64,000 bases of DNA. Origin: Campylobacter canadensis (GTDB lineage Bacteria; Campylobacterota; Campylobacteria; Campylobacterales; Campylobacteraceae). The notes beneath the pieces were generated by a model. The model was given only the letters and a program-made list of their open reading frames with translations, made no database searches and was not told the origin of the DNA. A program made the position numbers and the translations under genes. Of this stretch, positions 53,297 to 63,276 are shown piece by piece. The first letter of the stretch is position 1; each line of letters opens with the position of its first letter. Location: contig NZ_CP035946.1 of the NCBI RefSeq assembly GCF_013177655.1, positions 992,001-1,056,000 of the forward strand, given 5' to 3'.

Positions 53297-54092
53297 TATT
53301 TTTAATTACGCTTTAAAAATATTTTTGTTACAACGCCTTTAAAGATACATTAACAAAAGCAATTAGCAATGTAGGCGAACACAATAACGCAAGTTAAAGT
53401 ATAAAAAAGCGGCTATTTTAAGCAATACTGAAACTAATATTTTAAAAGCTAAACTTGCTAATGCAATAAATATAATACTATGGTTAATTTAGTAAAATAA
53501 GAAGGATTTTCATAGCAAGAAGTAATACAAGTATAAAAATAAAATAAGCTAAATATATATAGCAACCAAAATTGCTAATACTGCAGTATTTATAAGAGTT
53601 TAATTAATATGGTATATGAAGATATTCTTTATAAAAGCAAGTCTATAAGCTTGTAGTACTCTTGGTATATTTAGTATTAAATTTGGTACAAGTAAAGAAA
53701 TTAAAACAAATTAAAAGATATACAATATTGCTAATTGCTACTAAAATGAGAGTGCAAAAAATAAAGCAACTATTAAATTTGCTAAAAATAAAGTATTTGC
53801 TAAATAAGCTAGTACGGCTATTTATAATAGTAAAACACTTAATATAAGTCTATTAATAGCCAAAGAGTAGAACAAATCGCTAAAATTTTATTATAAAATT
53901 GCTTTTACAAATGCTAGGCAACTACTCGTAGATTACACATATATCAAAAAGCACATAAGGAATTTATAAAATAAAACACTTTATATAAAATAAAAATTAT
54001 TACTTATCAACTGTAAACACAAAGCTTGATAGACTGCAATATAAAACTTTTTATAAAAAATATATAAGTTTAGCTATTAAATAATATTGATT
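53297..54092 (+). pseudogene. Decayed coding sequence, identity unknown
   Basis: About 800 bases lack a credible gene but contain broken protein-like plus-strand frames: TLTKAISNVGE near 53350, a piece with ILKAKLANAINI near 53440, and ATIKFAKNKVFAK then STAIYNSKTLNIS around 53760-53850, separated by stops and frame changes. The Ala/Lys/Thr-rich helical composition recalls phage tail or other long repetitive proteins, but nothing allows an identification. The one longer open frame there (53662-53847) is in a different frame with a poor composition. Confidence 0.45.
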
Positions 54093-54569
54093 TTAGTAAT
54101 AACCTAAACACAAAGTTGGTGTAAGTTTGATTTTTTTCTCAAAAGGCTCTGGTGCAAAATAACAACATTTTTCAATATAAATATGCGCATTATGTGGTAT
54201 TTTTAGCTTTTTATAAAAATTTCTAAGATTTATAAATTTTACACCACAAATTTCTACTAAATCAAGCACATCTAAGAGTTTTGAACCATTTTTAGCATTT
54301 AAATGAGATGGTGCAAGATTACTCATAGCACAAAAAGAACTAGCCAAAATTAAACCACTTAAATCTGTGCATTTTTCTTTAATATCTTGATGTTTTAAAA
54401 TAATACTAGTTTTTTCTAAAAAAACAATTCTTGAATTTGGATAATTAGCTGTTTTAACATTTGACCAAAATTTATAAGCATTTTGCGATACTTTAGCTAA
54501 TTTACAAAACTCTTGATTTAAAATATAATCATCTAAAGTATCACTATAAGATAAAATATATCTTTGCAT
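54093..54569 (-). CDS. Protein of unknown function downstream of rplQ
   Basis: I do not recognise this 158-residue protein. It begins MQRYILSYSDTLDDYILNQ and has a mostly helical N-terminal half (EFCKLAKVSQNAYKFWSNV, a helix-turn-helix-like stretch) and an alpha/beta C-terminal half with VEICGVKFINL, IYIEKCCYF and PTLCLGYY. No signal peptide. The start has no visible Shine-Dalgarno sequence; it directly follows the hairpin after rplQ, so translation may be weak or coupled. C. jejuni, as I recall, has hisG at this place, so this is a local insertion. Confidence 0.6.
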   Translation of the reverse strand: MQRYILSYSDTLDDYILNQEFCKLAKVSQNAYKFWSNVKTANYPNSRIVFLEKTSIILKHQDIKEKCTDLSGLILASSFCAMSNLAPSHLNAKNGSKLLDVLDLVEICGVKFINLRNFYKKLKIPHNAHIYIEKCCYFAPEPFEKKIKLTPTLCLGYY

Positions 54570-54576
54570 AAATAAG

Positions 54577-54606
54577 ATATATTGAGCTTATACTAGCTCA
54601 ATATAT
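54577..54606 (-). terminator. Hairpin at the end of rplQ
   Basis: A perfect 12-bp stem, ATATATTGAGCT with its mirror, and six-base loop overlaps the rplQ stop. The following minus-strand sequence CTTATTTATG is not a strong T tract and includes the start of the next gene, so this may attenuate rather than end transcription. Confidence 0.5.
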
Positions 54607-54938
54607 GCAAGTGTAGCTGCGTCGCCACGTCTTGTTCTTGTTTTAATAATTCTTGTATATCCACCATTTCTTTCTTTGTATTTTGGTGCTATTTCAGTTA
54701 CAAGTTTATTTGTACATTCTTTATCTTGAAGACTAGCAAACACTGCTCTGTGTGCATTAGCATCGCCAAGTCTTGCACGAGTAATTAATTTTTCAAAATA
54801 AGATCTTAATTCCTTAGCTTTTTCTAAAGTAGTTTCAATTCTACCACTTTTAATAATTGCTATGCTAAGATTTTTAAGTAAAGCTGCACGGTGTGAGCTT
54901 GTTCTACCTAATTTTCTATATCCGTGTTTATGTCTCAT
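54588..54938 (-). CDS. rplQ: 50S ribosomal protein L17
   Basis: The 116-residue protein starts [20 protein letters not shown] and contains [18 protein letters not shown] and the closing [18 protein letters not shown], all diagnostic of L17, which binds 23S rRNA near the exit tunnel. It is the last ribosomal gene of the rpmJ-rpsM-rpsK-rpsD-rpoA-rplQ operon and starts three bases after the rpoA stop. Confidence 0.98.
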   Translation of the reverse strand: MRHKHGYRKLGRTSSHRAALLKNLSIAIIKSGRIETTLEKAKELRSYFEKLITRARLGDANAHRAVFASLQDKECTNKLVTEIAPKYKERNGGYTRIIKTRTRRGDAATLAYIELV

Positions 54939-54941
54939 CTA

Positions 54942-55952
54942 TTATCCTTTATTTTTTAACTCTGCTATTTTTTCTTTTAACTGCTCTTTGTAAGCACTAG
55001 TACTATTTGAACCTATTGGATAACCAATTTCTTTCATAGTTGCAACAATTTCATCAACTGATTTTTTACCAACATTTTTTAAATTGTTAATATCTTCAAT
55101 AGACATTAAAGCTAATTCTCCAACATATTTAATACCAGCAATTTCTAAAGCATTAGAACTTCTAACTGTAAAACCTAGCTCCTTTACACTTTTTAAAAGC
55201 TTAGTAAAGTCAATATCACTTTCTTTACTTTGTTTATTTTGTGGTTTTTTTACTTTATCAGTAATTTTTTCAAAAACCGACATTTGTTGATACATAGCTT
55301 CTAAAGCATTTTTAAAGGCATCTTCTGGGCTAATTTGACCATCTGTTGTAATATCAAAAACAATCTTTTCATGGTCAGGATTATCCTCGTGCAATACATT
55401 TTCAATCTTGTAAGAAACATTTCTTACTGGATTAAAGAAAGCATCAATAGAAATAAAATCATTTGAATTTCTTTCTCTTAAGTCTTCGCTTGCAACATAG
55501 CCAATACCTTTTTCAACTATTAGTGTAAAAGATAATTCAGTATCTTCATTAATTGTTGCGATGTAAATATCAGGATTTACAACTTCAACATTTTCATTAA
55601 CTAAATCAGCACCTCTAATTTCTTTTGCGCCTTTAAAATTAAATTCCAAAACTTCTTTTTTGCTTTCTGGATTTTTAAATCTAAATCTAGTATTTTTAAT
55701 ATTAATTATAAATAAAGATATATCCTCAAGCATACCTCTTTTACTATCAAATTCGTGATTTATACCATCAATTTTAATAGCTGTAGCTGCATAACCAACC
55801 GCACCTAATGCAAGCAATCTTTTTAAAGGATGTGCAAGGGTAATTGCAAATCCTATTTCAAAAGGCCAAGCACTAATGCGAGCTTTATTTTCTCCAATAA
55901 TTTCAATATCAAAGCTATTTGGAACATGAGCTTGAGTAACTACTTTTCTCAT
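54942..55952 (-). CDS. rpoA: RNA polymerase alpha subunit
   Basis: The 336-residue subunit has the N-terminal assembly domain (FAITLAHPLKRLLALGAVGYA) and the C-terminal domain that binds UP elements and regulators (SVKELGFTVRSSNALEIAGI, LKNVGKKSVDEIV). Acidic linker between (about 225-250) is Lys/Gln-rich here. Order with rpsD and rplQ is standard. Confidence 0.98.
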   Translation of the reverse strand: MRKVVTQAHVPNSFDIEIIGENKARISAWPFEIGFAITLAHPLKRLLALGAVGYAATAIKIDGINHEFDSKRGMLEDISLFIINIKNTRFRFKNPESKKEVLEFNFKGAKEIRGADLVNENVEVVNPDIYIATINEDTELSFTLIVEKGIGYVASEDLRERNSNDFISIDAFFNPVRNVSYKIENVLHEDNPDHEKIVFDITTDGQISPEDAFKNALEAMYQQMSVFEKITDKVKKPQNKQSKESDIDFTKLLKSVKELGFTVRSSNALEIAGIKYVGELALMSIEDINNLKNVGKKSVDEIVATMKEIGYPIGSNSTSAYKEQLKEKIAELKNKG

Positions 55953-55965
55953 AATTTACTCCTTA

Positions 55966-56592
55966 TTACTTAGAGTATAGCTCTACTATAAATCTTTCCT
56001 CTACTGGAATGACAACTTCTTCACGCTCTGGTTTTCTAGTGAAAATACCAAATTTTTTATCCTTTTCAACATCAACCCATTGAACAATACCTGTTTGATT
56101 TGTAAGTTCAATAGCTCTTACGATTTGTGGATTATTTTTGCTCTTTTCAACAACTTCAATTTTAGCACCTACTGCAACACGGTAGCTTGGAATATCAACT
56201 CTTTTTCCATTTACTAAAATATGTCCGTGAGTAACTAATTGTCTTGCAAAACGGCGAGTAGTAGCAAAGCCCATTCTATAAACAACATTATCTAATCTTT
56301 GCTCTAAGAATTGAATAAGGATTGTACCTGTATTTCCGTCTTTTCTTGCTGCTTCTTTAAATAAATTTCTAAATTGTTTTTCACTAACACCATACATAAA
56401 TTTAGCTTTTTGCTTTTCTCTTAATTGTAAGCCGTATTCACTAATTTTACCACGGCGTTGTCCGTGTTGTCCTGGTGCAAAAGGTCTTTTTTCTAAAGCA
56501 CTTTTACCAGCTAAGCGTCTTTCACCTTTCATAGATAAGCTAACGCCAAATCTTCTTTCTATCTTTTCAACTGGTCCTGTATATCTTGCCAT
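55966..56592 (-). CDS. rpsD: 30S ribosomal protein S4
   Basis: The 208-residue primary 16S rRNA-binding protein starts [19 protein letters not shown] and carries an S4 domain ([39 protein letters not shown]). In E. coli and Bacillus S4 represses its own operon by binding a leader pseudoknot, which is of interest because a pseudoknot can be drawn in the leader of this operon. The gene lacks the N-terminal zinc cysteines. Confidence 0.98.
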   Translation of the reverse strand: MARYTGPVEKIERRFGVSLSMKGERRLAGKSALEKRPFAPGQHGQRRGKISEYGLQLREKQKAKFMYGVSEKQFRNLFKEAARKDGNTGTILIQFLEQRLDNVVYRMGFATTRRFARQLVTHGHILVNGKRVDIPSYRVAVGAKIEVVEKSKNNPQIVRAIELTNQTGIVQWVDVEKDKKFGIFTRKPEREEVVIPVEERFIVELYSK

Positions 56593-56637
56593 ATTAAAAT
56601 TCTCCTATTTTCTTATAAAAACTATAAACATATATCA

Positions 56638-57030
56638 TCAAACACGACGACGTTTTGGTGGGCGACAACCATTATGTGCTAAAGGTGTAATATCTTTTAA
56701 GAATGTAACTTTAATTCCTTCAATTGCACCAACGCTTTTTACAGCTGTATCTCTACCACTACCTGGACCTTGAACTCTAATTCCAACTTCTTTAATTCCG
56801 TGTTCTTTTGCTTTATTTAACGCATCTTCAACAGCTTGTTGTGCAGCAAAAGGAGTTGATTTTTTAGAACCTTTAAAACCTAAACCACCAGCACTGCTCC
56901 ATGCAATCGCATTACCCATTTCATCAGTAACTGTAACCATAGTGTTATTGAAGCTTGCACTTATATATACAACACCTTTACCTATATTTTTTTTAACTAT
57001 TTTTTTCTTAATAACTTTTCTCTTAGCCAT
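56638..57030 (-). CDS. rpsK: 30S ribosomal protein S11
   Basis: The 130-residue protein contains [37 protein letters not shown] and the closing [13 protein letters not shown]-type tail (here [14 protein letters not shown]), typical of S11 in the platform of the 30S subunit. It lies between rpsM and rpsD with short gaps and has a good ribosome-binding site. Confidence 0.98.
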   Translation of the reverse strand: MAKRKVIKKKIVKKNIGKGVVYISASFNNTMVTVTDEMGNAIAWSSAGGLGFKGSKKSTPFAAQQAVEDALNKAKEHGIKEVGIRVQGPGSGRDTAVKSVGAIEGIKVTFLKDITPLAHNGCRPPKRRRV

Positions 57031-57039
57031 ATTATTCCC

Positions 57040-57405
57040 TTACGCCTTTGCACCAACAGTTTTTCTTTTACCCTTACGAGTTCTAGCATTTGTCTTAGTT
57101 TTTTGACCACGCACTGGAAGCCCTTTTCTATGTCTTAAACCTCTATATGAGCCTAAATCCATTAAAGCTTTAATATCCATAGCAACTTGTTTTCTTAAAT
57201 CACCTTCAACCATATAATTTTCTTGAATTTCTTTACGAATTGTTGCTGCTTCATCTTCACTTAGTTCATAAACTCTTTTATTTGGGTCTATGCCTACAGC
57301 TGCAAGAATTTTTCTTGAAGTAAATAAACCTATACCATAAATATAAGTTAAGCCATATTCTATTCTTTTTTTCTTTGGTAAATCAACACCTGCTATACGA
57401 GCCAT
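57040..57405 (-). CDS. rpsM: 30S ribosomal protein S13
   Basis: The 121-residue protein starts [19 protein letters not shown] and has the helix-two-turn-helix [36 protein letters not shown] and a basic tail. S13 sits in the 30S head and contacts the 50S subunit and P-site tRNA. It starts three bases after the rpmJ stop. Confidence 0.98.
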   Translation of the reverse strand: MARIAGVDLPKKKRIEYGLTYIYGIGLFTSRKILAAVGIDPNKRVYELSEDEAATIRKEIQENYMVEGDLRKQVAMDIKALMDLGSYRGLRHRKGLPVRGQKTKTNARTRKGKRKTVGAKA

Positions 57406-57408
57406 TAC

Positions 57409-57522
57409 TTATCCTTGTCTTTGTTTATGTTTTGGATTTTCGCAAATAATACGAATAACACCTTTTCTCATAACGACTTTACATTTGTCGCACATCTTTT
57501 TAACCGATGGTCTTACTTTCAT
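57409..57522 (-). CDS. rpmJ: 50S ribosomal protein L36
   Basis: This 37-residue gene is too short for simple ORF lists; my translation gives [20 protein letters not shown] followed by [17 protein letters not shown], the zinc-binding (CCCH) form of L36. The ribosome-binding site AGGAG lies five bases before the ATG. It is the first gene of the alpha operon here, 225 bases from frdB, so the operon promoter and the leader element lie directly upstream. Confidence 0.97.
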   Translation of the reverse strand: MKVRPSVKKMCDKCKVVMRKGVIRIICENPKHKQRQG

Positions 57523-57527
57523 CGTAT

Positions 57528-57628
57528 CTCCTAAAAAAATATTTTCCGCTTTTTTTACAATCTGCATTTTTAGGTAAAAAGATAAATACCAACTAATATT
57601 TAAACAGCGGAATTTTGCTTAAATATTA
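57528..57628 (-). promoter_or_regulatory. Candidate pseudoknot leader of the rpmJ-rplQ operon
   Basis: In the mRNA (minus strand) a perfect 10-bp stem, TAATATTTAA (57628-57619) with TTAAATATTA (57603-57594), closes a 15-base loop. Its TTCCGCT (57612-57606) can pair with AGCGGAA (57550-57544), 11 bases before the Shine-Dalgarno AGGAG (57532-57528). This is the form of an H-type pseudoknot. TACAAT at 57674-57669 is a possible -10 box. Autoregulation by S4 is known for this operon in E. coli and Bacillus; here it is inferred from the drawing only. Confidence 0.5.
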
Positions 57629-57715
57629 CTTCTTCATACAGTTTAAATTGCAAAAAAGTTTGTATTTTATTGTAAAATGGTAATTATTGAAAGAAAAAAA
57701 TATTTTTTTTATAAA

Positions 57716-57741
57716 AAATTCACCTTTTTCAAGGTGAATTT
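57716..57741 (-). terminator. Intrinsic terminator of frdCAB
   Basis: A perfect 11-bp stem, AAATTCACCTT with its mirror, and a four-base loop follows the frdB stop on the minus strand. The tail reads TTTTTTATAAAAAAAATATT, with an initial T run. Confidence 0.8.
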
Positions 57742-57747
57742 AATTTT

Positions 57748-58470
57748 TTAACCTTTATTTTGAACTAATTTTCTTCTCATATAGGCTATTTTTGTTTGAA
57801 GTGGAAGCTGCTTTGGACAATTATCTTCACAAGCAAGTAAAGACATACAAGCAAAAATTCCATCATCATCTCCAACCGCTTCATAAAAATCATCTAATGT
57901 TCTTTTATCATGCGGGTCTTGTTCGTATCTTGCAACACGCATAAGCCCTGCTGCACCTATAAAATTAGGTCTCATAACCTTAGTGGCACAAGATGCAATG
58001 CAAATTCCACACTCAATACATCTATCAAGCTCAAAAGTTTCATCAGCAACACTTGGTTCAATTTTTTCTTCTATTTTTGAAATATCAACTTCTTTATCAG
58101 TATGCACCCAGCTTTCTACTCTTTTGCACATACCTTCCATCCATTCACCTGTATTTACACTTAAATCTTTAATATGTTTAAATGCAGGCATTGGCATAAG
58201 CTCTATAATTCCATCAGGATAATCTTTTGTAAGGGTTTTACAAGCTAATTTTGGCTTACCATTAATCATCATAGCACAAGAGCCACAAATACCTGCTCTA
58301 CAAACAAAATCAAAGCTTAAATTAGCATCAAATTTTTCTCTAATCATACTTAAAACTATAAAAATAGTCATTCCACTTGTTTCTTCTAGCTCATAAGTAG
58401 CAAAATGTGGTTTTGAAATTTTGCTATATGGATTATATTTAAATACTTTTATTGTTAATTTTCTACTCAT
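57748..58470 (-). CDS. frdB: Fumarate reductase iron-sulfur subunit FrdB
   Basis: The subunit carries electrons from menaquinol to FrdA through three clusters: the [2Fe-2S] site (CRAGICGSC and a later Cys in KLACKT), and the [4Fe-4S] and [3Fe-4S] sites in [11 protein letters not shown] and CEDNCP. The frame is open to a TTG at 58476, but ATG at 58470, with AGGGG upstream, gives the normal [10 protein letters not shown] start (240 aa). It overlaps the end of frdA by 8 bases. Confidence 0.96.
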   Translation of the reverse strand: MSRKLTIKVFKYNPYSKISKPHFATYELEETSGMTIFIVLSMIREKFDANLSFDFVCRAGICGSCAMMINGKPKLACKTLTKDYPDGIIELMPMPAFKHIKDLSVNTGEWMEGMCKRVESWVHTDKEVDISKIEEKIEPSVADETFELDRCIECGICIASCATKVMRPNFIGAAGLMRVARYEQDPHDKRTLDDFYEAVGDDDGIFACMSLLACEDNCPKQLPLQTKIAYMRRKLVQNKG

Positions 58471-60454
58471 AATCAACCCCTATTCTTTGATTTGGTGCTT
58501 TAAATTTTGCTTGTAATTCATATGGCATAAGTGCATCTTGAATTTCATATCTATTTTTGCCTTCTGCGCTCATTTTCTCAACAATAGCATCAACTTCAGC
58601 TTGGCGTTTTTCACTTAAAGGATTTTCTATAATATTTCCTTTTGCACCATAACCACGGAAAGCTGGTGGCATTTCCATTTTCATAATATCAAGTTCTTCA
58701 TATTCAACCCTAGGTAGTGTTGCTCCTTCATCCCAATAAGTCATAGTTCTTTTCATCCAATTTAAATCATCTCTTTTTGGATAATCTTCTCTGTAATGTG
58801 CTCCACGACTTTCTGTTCTAAGTAAGGCGCCTCTTGCTACGCAAAGTGCAACTTTTAGCATTCTTGGAACTCTGTATGCTTCTTCTAATTCTGGATTTGA
58901 ACAATTTAATTCTTTATTACTAATTGCTATTTTTTGACTTTCTATATACAATTCTTCTAAGCGTTTAACTGCTTTTTCTAAACCTTCTCCTGTTCTAAAA
59001 ATAGCAACATGTTCCCACATAATATCTTTCATTTCGTTTTTTATTTCAAAAACATTACATTTGCCTGTTCTATTTGCAATTTCGTTTAAATATTTTTCTT
59101 CTTTTTCTAAGAATTCTTGCACTACATTCATATCAGCAATAATTGCATTTTCTTTACAATATTGAGCAAAATAATCACCAACAATCATACCCGCAACAAC
59201 AGTTTCAGCGCATGAATTTCCACCTAAACGGTTAAAGCCGTGCATATCCCAACAAGCTGCTTCTCCTGCTGAAAATAAGCCTTTTAGTTTAGGAGTTTCA
59301 CCATTTGGCTTTGTACGAATGCCGCCCATTGAATAGTGTTGCATTGGAAGAACTGGCGCCCAACCTTTTGGACCTTCATCAGCTGGGTCAATTCCGTTAA
59401 AGGTTTTGCAAATATCTTGCACATCACGAAGATTTTTTTCAACATGCGCACGACCTAAAATTGAAATATCAAGCCATAAATGCTCTCCATAAGGACTTTT
59501 TACACCCTTTCCTTTACGAATATGCTCCATCATTCTACGACTAACAACATCACGACTTGCTAGTTCTTTTTTCTCTGGTTCGTAATCTGGCATAAAGCGA
59601 TAACCATCAACATCTCTTAAAACCCCACCATCTCCACGGCAACCTTCAGTTAATAAAATTCCACTTGGAACAATAGGAGTTGGGTGAAATTGCACTGCTT
59701 CCATATTTGATAAAGCACAAAGACCAGTTTCAAGTGCCATTGCCGCACCTGTTCCTTCACAAATAACTGCATTGGTAGTTTGTTTGTAAATTCTTCCGTA
59801 TCCGCCTGTTGCAATCATTGTTGCTTTTGAAACAAAGGCGGTCAATGAACCATCAATTAAACTTCTAGCTACTACACCCAAGCAAACACCATCTTTATGG
59901 ATAATTCTTAAAGCTTCCATTCTATCAATTATATTTACATTATGTTTTATAGCTTCATTTGCAACACCAAAAATCATACAATGCCCTGTTGCATCAGCAA
60001 TATAACAGGTTCTCCATTTTTTAGTACCACCAAAATCTCTTGCATTTATTAAACCATGTGCTTCTTCTTTTTCTTCAATTGTTACTTTTTGTGCGTTTAT
60101 AACAACATTTCTAGGACCTTTTGTAATTCTAGTCCAAGGCACACCCCAACTAGCAAGCTCACGAACAGCCTTTGGTGCAGTCTGTGCAAACATACGAGCA
60201 ACTTCTTGGTCGCAGCCCCAATCGCTACCTTTTACGGTATCTGCAAAGTGTAAGTCTTCATTATCGCCTTCACCTTTATTACCATTTGCAAGACTTGCTT
60301 GCATACCACCTTGAACAGCAGCAGAGTGCGAACGCTTAACTGGACAAATACTTAACAAAGTTACACTTTGACCGCTTTTTGCAACCTCTACCGCACTTCT
60401 AAGCCCTGCTAAACCACCACCTATTATTAAAGCGTCTTGGAATTTAACATTCAT
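58463..60454 (-). CDS. frdA: Fumarate reductase flavoprotein subunit FrdA
   Basis: The 663-residue catalytic subunit reduces fumarate to succinate (in Campylobacter this enzyme is also the succinate dehydrogenase). The FAD fold is at the front ([15 protein letters not shown]), covalent-FAD His43 in [10 protein letters not shown], and the active-site segments [11 protein letters not shown] and HYSMGGIRT follow. Length and sequence match the epsilon-type menaquinol:fumarate reductase. AAGGAGCT upstream is a strong ribosome-binding site. Confidence 0.97.
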   Translation of the reverse strand: MNVKFQDALIIGGGLAGLRSAVEVAKSGQSVTLLSICPVKRSHSAAVQGGMQASLANGNKGEGDNEDLHFADTVKGSDWGCDQEVARMFAQTAPKAVRELASWGVPWTRITKGPRNVVINAQKVTIEEKEEAHGLINARDFGGTKKWRTCYIADATGHCMIFGVANEAIKHNVNIIDRMEALRIIHKDGVCLGVVARSLIDGSLTAFVSKATMIATGGYGRIYKQTTNAVICEGTGAAMALETGLCALSNMEAVQFHPTPIVPSGILLTEGCRGDGGVLRDVDGYRFMPDYEPEKKELASRDVVSRRMMEHIRKGKGVKSPYGEHLWLDISILGRAHVEKNLRDVQDICKTFNGIDPADEGPKGWAPVLPMQHYSMGGIRTKPNGETPKLKGLFSAGEAACWDMHGFNRLGGNSCAETVVAGMIVGDYFAQYCKENAIIADMNVVQEFLEKEEKYLNEIANRTGKCNVFEIKNEMKDIMWEHVAIFRTGEGLEKAVKRLEELYIESQKIAISNKELNCSNPELEEAYRVPRMLKVALCVARGALLRTESRGAHYREDYPKRDDLNWMKRTMTYWDEGATLPRVEYEELDIMKMEMPPAFRGYGAKGNIIENPLSEKRQAEVDAIVEKMSAEGKNRYEIQDALMPYELQAKFKAPNQRIGVDYE

Positions 60455-60464
60455 TCTTAGCTCC

Positions 60465-61220
60465 TTATTTAATTATTATATTTATACTATTTAGACTATT
60501 TTGCAAATCAAAACCATATTTTATAAATACTGCTAAATTCGCTAAGCCTAAAACAATAAAAAATATTGAAATAACCCATTTTGCGGTTTTTAATTTTTTA
60601 CGAACAGCTCTACTTGATGTAAGAGTATTACCATCAAACCATCCCCACTTAACGCACAATCTGTATAAGCCTATACCACCGTGTAGTTCAACTGCAAATA
60701 ATAAAACTAAATAAAATACCCACATATTATGATATACAATTCTAGTTGAAGAACCAACCGCACCAATAGAATCAGGGAAAAATAACATCATTCCTAAATG
60801 TATTGAACCTAAAAAAAACATTACAAAACCTGTTCCTGCTTGAACTAACCATAATGTTGTATCTTCGTGTTTTATTAAACAGGAATGTTCTTTTGCGATT
60901 TGATATTGACGATAAGTTATTGGTAGTTTTCTCATACCTAAAGCTGCGTGAATAAAAAAGATAACTAAAATAACAAATACTAAGAATGAAACTATTCCTG
61001 GCTTTGGAGTATCAAAAATAGCCGAACCTTCAAAAAATCTAGCTGTTTTGTCAAAAAATTCTGGGCTTATTAAAACAGTAGATACAAAAAGCATATGCCC
61101 CCACATAAATAAGCCTAAAATTAAACCTGTTGCACTTTGAAAAAAATCAAGCCTTGCTGGAAGTCGTGATTTTTTACCATCAACCCTTTTGCCTAAAAAA
61201 TTCTCTATTTTACTAGACAC
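60465..61220 (-). CDS. frdC: Fumarate reductase cytochrome b subunit FrdC
   Basis: The di-heme membrane anchor that oxidises menaquinol. Five membrane helices are visible, with the expected heme His residues in [30 protein letters not shown] and [11 protein letters not shown]. Two GTG codons compete as start: the one at 61220 lies five bases behind AAGGAG, while the one at 61226 overlaps that site, so I choose 61220 (251 aa). It is the first gene of frdCAB. Confidence 0.95.
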   Translation of the reverse strand: MSSKIENFLGKRVDGKKSRLPARLDFFQSATGLILGLFMWGHMLFVSTVLISPEFFDKTARFFEGSAIFDTPKPGIVSFLVFVILVIFFIHAALGMRKLPITYRQYQIAKEHSCLIKHEDTTLWLVQAGTGFVMFFLGSIHLGMMLFFPDSIGAVGSSTRIVYHNMWVFYLVLLFAVELHGGIGLYRLCVKWGWFDGNTLTSSRAVRKKLKTAKWVISIFFIVLGLANLAVFIKYGFDLQNSLNSINIIIK

Positions 61221-61325
61221 GAGCACTCCTTTTTTAAAAATTTAAACTAAATCTACCTTTAAAAGATTAATTAATACTTAATTTTTTAAATTAATTTTAT
61301 CGGTATAAAAAATATTTTTTACTCT

Positions 61326-61363
61326 TATGCCTAGATATATGTATTTTATCAAGTATATGCCTA
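61326..61363. promoter_or_regulatory. Pair of direct repeats upstream of frdCAB
   Basis: TATGCCTA occurs at 61326-61333 and 61356-61363, exactly 30 bases apart, i.e. about three helix turns. They are 106 and 136 bases upstream of the frdC start, in a 250-base gap that is otherwise almost only A and T. They could be operator half-sites for an oxygen- or acid-responsive regulator. Chance is possible. Confidence 0.35.
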
Positions 61364-61473
61364 TTTTGATATTTTTTGAAAAAGTGTTACAAATTTTCAC
61401 ATTTAATAAAATAATTAAAAATTAAAATTTAATAATTAAATATTTAAATTAAATATAAATATTAAATATTAAA

Positions 61474-63276
61474 TTAATATTGTTTTTTAATGAATTTTTT
61501 ATCTATGTATCCTAAATCTACAAGCTTATTAAAAATATCTTTTGCAATCGGACCTGCAGTTGCTCCACCGTGCATTCCATGCTCAACTAATACAACCACT
61601 GCATATTTTGGTTCTTCATAAGGTCCATAAGCATTAATCCAAGCGTGCGAGCGAGTGTAGTATTCCATATTTTCTTCTTGCATTCTTTTCTTTTCATTTT
61701 GAGAAATTCCAACAACTTGTGCTGTACCTGTTTTTGCTGCAATATTAATTTTAATACCTTGAGTTGGTTTATAAGCTGTACCTCTTATATTATTTGCTAC
61801 TTCATACATTGCTTCTCTTATATATTTTAAATGTTGTTTTTGCAAAGGTGTAAAAATATCTTTTTTTTCAAATTCTTGTTTTACTCCAGCAATACTATCT
61901 ATAAAATGTGGTTTGATTGAATATCCGCTAGCAATTTTTGCTGTATAAAGTGCAACTTGCATAGGTGTTGCTAAAAAATCTCCTTGCCCTATGCTTGTAA
62001 TTAAGGTTTCTCCTTGATACCAAGGCTTTTTAAATCTTGCTTGCTTCCATACTCTATTTGGTAAAATTCCTACACTTTCAAGTGGTAAATCAACGCCTGT
62101 TTTTTTACCAAAACCTAGCTCTGAAAGGGTTTTAGAAATATCAGCTATTCCTACTTTTAATGAGCCTTTATAAAAATAATCATCACAGCTTGAACGAATT
62201 GCTGTTTTTAGGTTCATAACTCCGTGCCCCCATATATTATGACAACGAAATTTTCTACCTCCAAACTCAAAACTTCCTGTGCAAGTAAATGTAGTATTTA
62301 CATCTATTTTACCACTATCTAAAAAAGCAAGTCCTACGCCCATTTTTACAACAGAACCTGGCGGATATTTACCATTTACTAATTTATTTGTAAAAGGGTG
62401 GTCTAAATCTTGTATCATTTTATCCCATTCTCGTTGAGTAATTCCTGTTACAAAAGGATTTAGATTGTATTCAGGATAAGAACCTGCTGCTAAAATTGAA
62501 CCATCATTAACATCCATTACAACAACCGCTCCGCTTAAACCTTTAAATAACTTATCTAAATATTCTTGCATTCTAATATCTATACTTAAAGTAATATCAT
62601 TGTTCATAATTGGCTTTGTGTTATCAATTATTTCTACTTCTTGATTTAAAGAATTTACCTTTGTAATCTTTTTGCCTGGTGTTCCTTGCAAGATTTCATC
62701 ATAATATTTTTCTATTCCTGTTTTTCCTAATTTTTTGCTAACTTTGATTGCATCATTTTTGAGCATATCTTCAGTATTTGCCTTACCAACATAACCAATT
62801 ACATGAGAAGCTAGGGAATTATATGGATACAACCTTTTTAAACTATGTTCAATACTTATATCTTCATCAATATTTAAAAAGAAAAAGCAAGATAAAATAT
62901 TTTTATATTCAACATAATCAATTATTTCAATATCATCTTGATTATAATATGAGTTTTCTCTATCATAAATCTTAGTTAATTTTGCAATATCAATATTTTT
63001 CAAGCAAGAATTTACTCTTAAAAGGGCATCTTGTAGCTTTTTTTTAGATAAATGCGGTCTTAATAAAATTTTAAAGCCAAGTTCATTTACTGCTAAAGGT
63101 GTATTGTTTATATCGCTTATTATCCCTCTTGTTGGTGCTATGTTTTGAATTTTTAAGGAATTTTTTTTAGATAATTCTTCATAATAATCATTACTCACAA
63201 CGCTTAAATAATAAACCCTAAGCAATAAAAAAATTATAAAAAGAGATATTATGCTTATAACTATTTTAAATCTCAT
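61474..63276 (-). CDS. mrdA: Penicillin-binding protein 2 (elongation transpeptidase)
   Basis: The 600-residue protein has one N-terminal membrane helix (about 5-25), a pedestal domain with the PTRGIISDINNTPLAVN segment, and a transpeptidase domain with the active Ser308 in YPPGSVVKMG (SxxK), SSCDDYF in place of SxN, and KTGTAQV. PBP2 works with RodA and MreBCD in side-wall elongation and is a target of mecillinam-type beta-lactams. It overlaps the membrane protein gene upstream as ATGA. Confidence 0.95.
   Translation of the reverse strand: MRFKIVISIISLFIIFLLLRVYYLSVVSNDYYEELSKKNSLKIQNIAPTRGIISDINNTPLAVNELGFKILLRPHLSKKKLQDALLRVNSCLKNIDIAKLTKIYDRENSYYNQDDIEIIDYVEYKNILSCFFFLNIDEDISIEHSLKRLYPYNSLASHVIGYVGKANTEDMLKNDAIKVSKKLGKTGIEKYYDEILQGTPGKKITKVNSLNQEVEIIDNTKPIMNNDITLSIDIRMQEYLDKLFKGLSGAVVVMDVNDGSILAAGSYPEYNLNPFVTGITQREWDKMIQDLDHPFTNKLVNGKYPPGSVVKMGVGLAFLDSGKIDVNTTFTCTGSFEFGGRKFRCHNIWGHGVMNLKTAIRSSCDDYFYKGSLKVGIADISKTLSELGFGKKTGVDLPLESVGILPNRVWKQARFKKPWYQGETLITSIGQGDFLATPMQVALYTAKIASGYSIKPHFIDSIAGVKQEFEKKDIFTPLQKQHLKYIREAMYEVANNIRGTAYKPTQGIKINIAAKTGTAQVVGISQNEKKRMQEENMEYYTRSHAWINAYGPYEEPKYAVVVLVEHGMHGGATAGPIAKDIFNKLVDLGYIDKKFIKKQY

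Noticed and set aside
53662-53847. 61-codon plus-strand open frame in the decayed region
   Set aside because: Composition is almost only Leu, Lys and Ile; the more protein-like pieces are in a different frame. Treated as part of the pseudogene.
61404-61470. Almost pure A/T stretch downstream of mrdA with repeated AATATTAAAT-like words
   Set aside because: Simple low-complexity spacer between mrdA and the frd promoter region; no ordered repeat unit.
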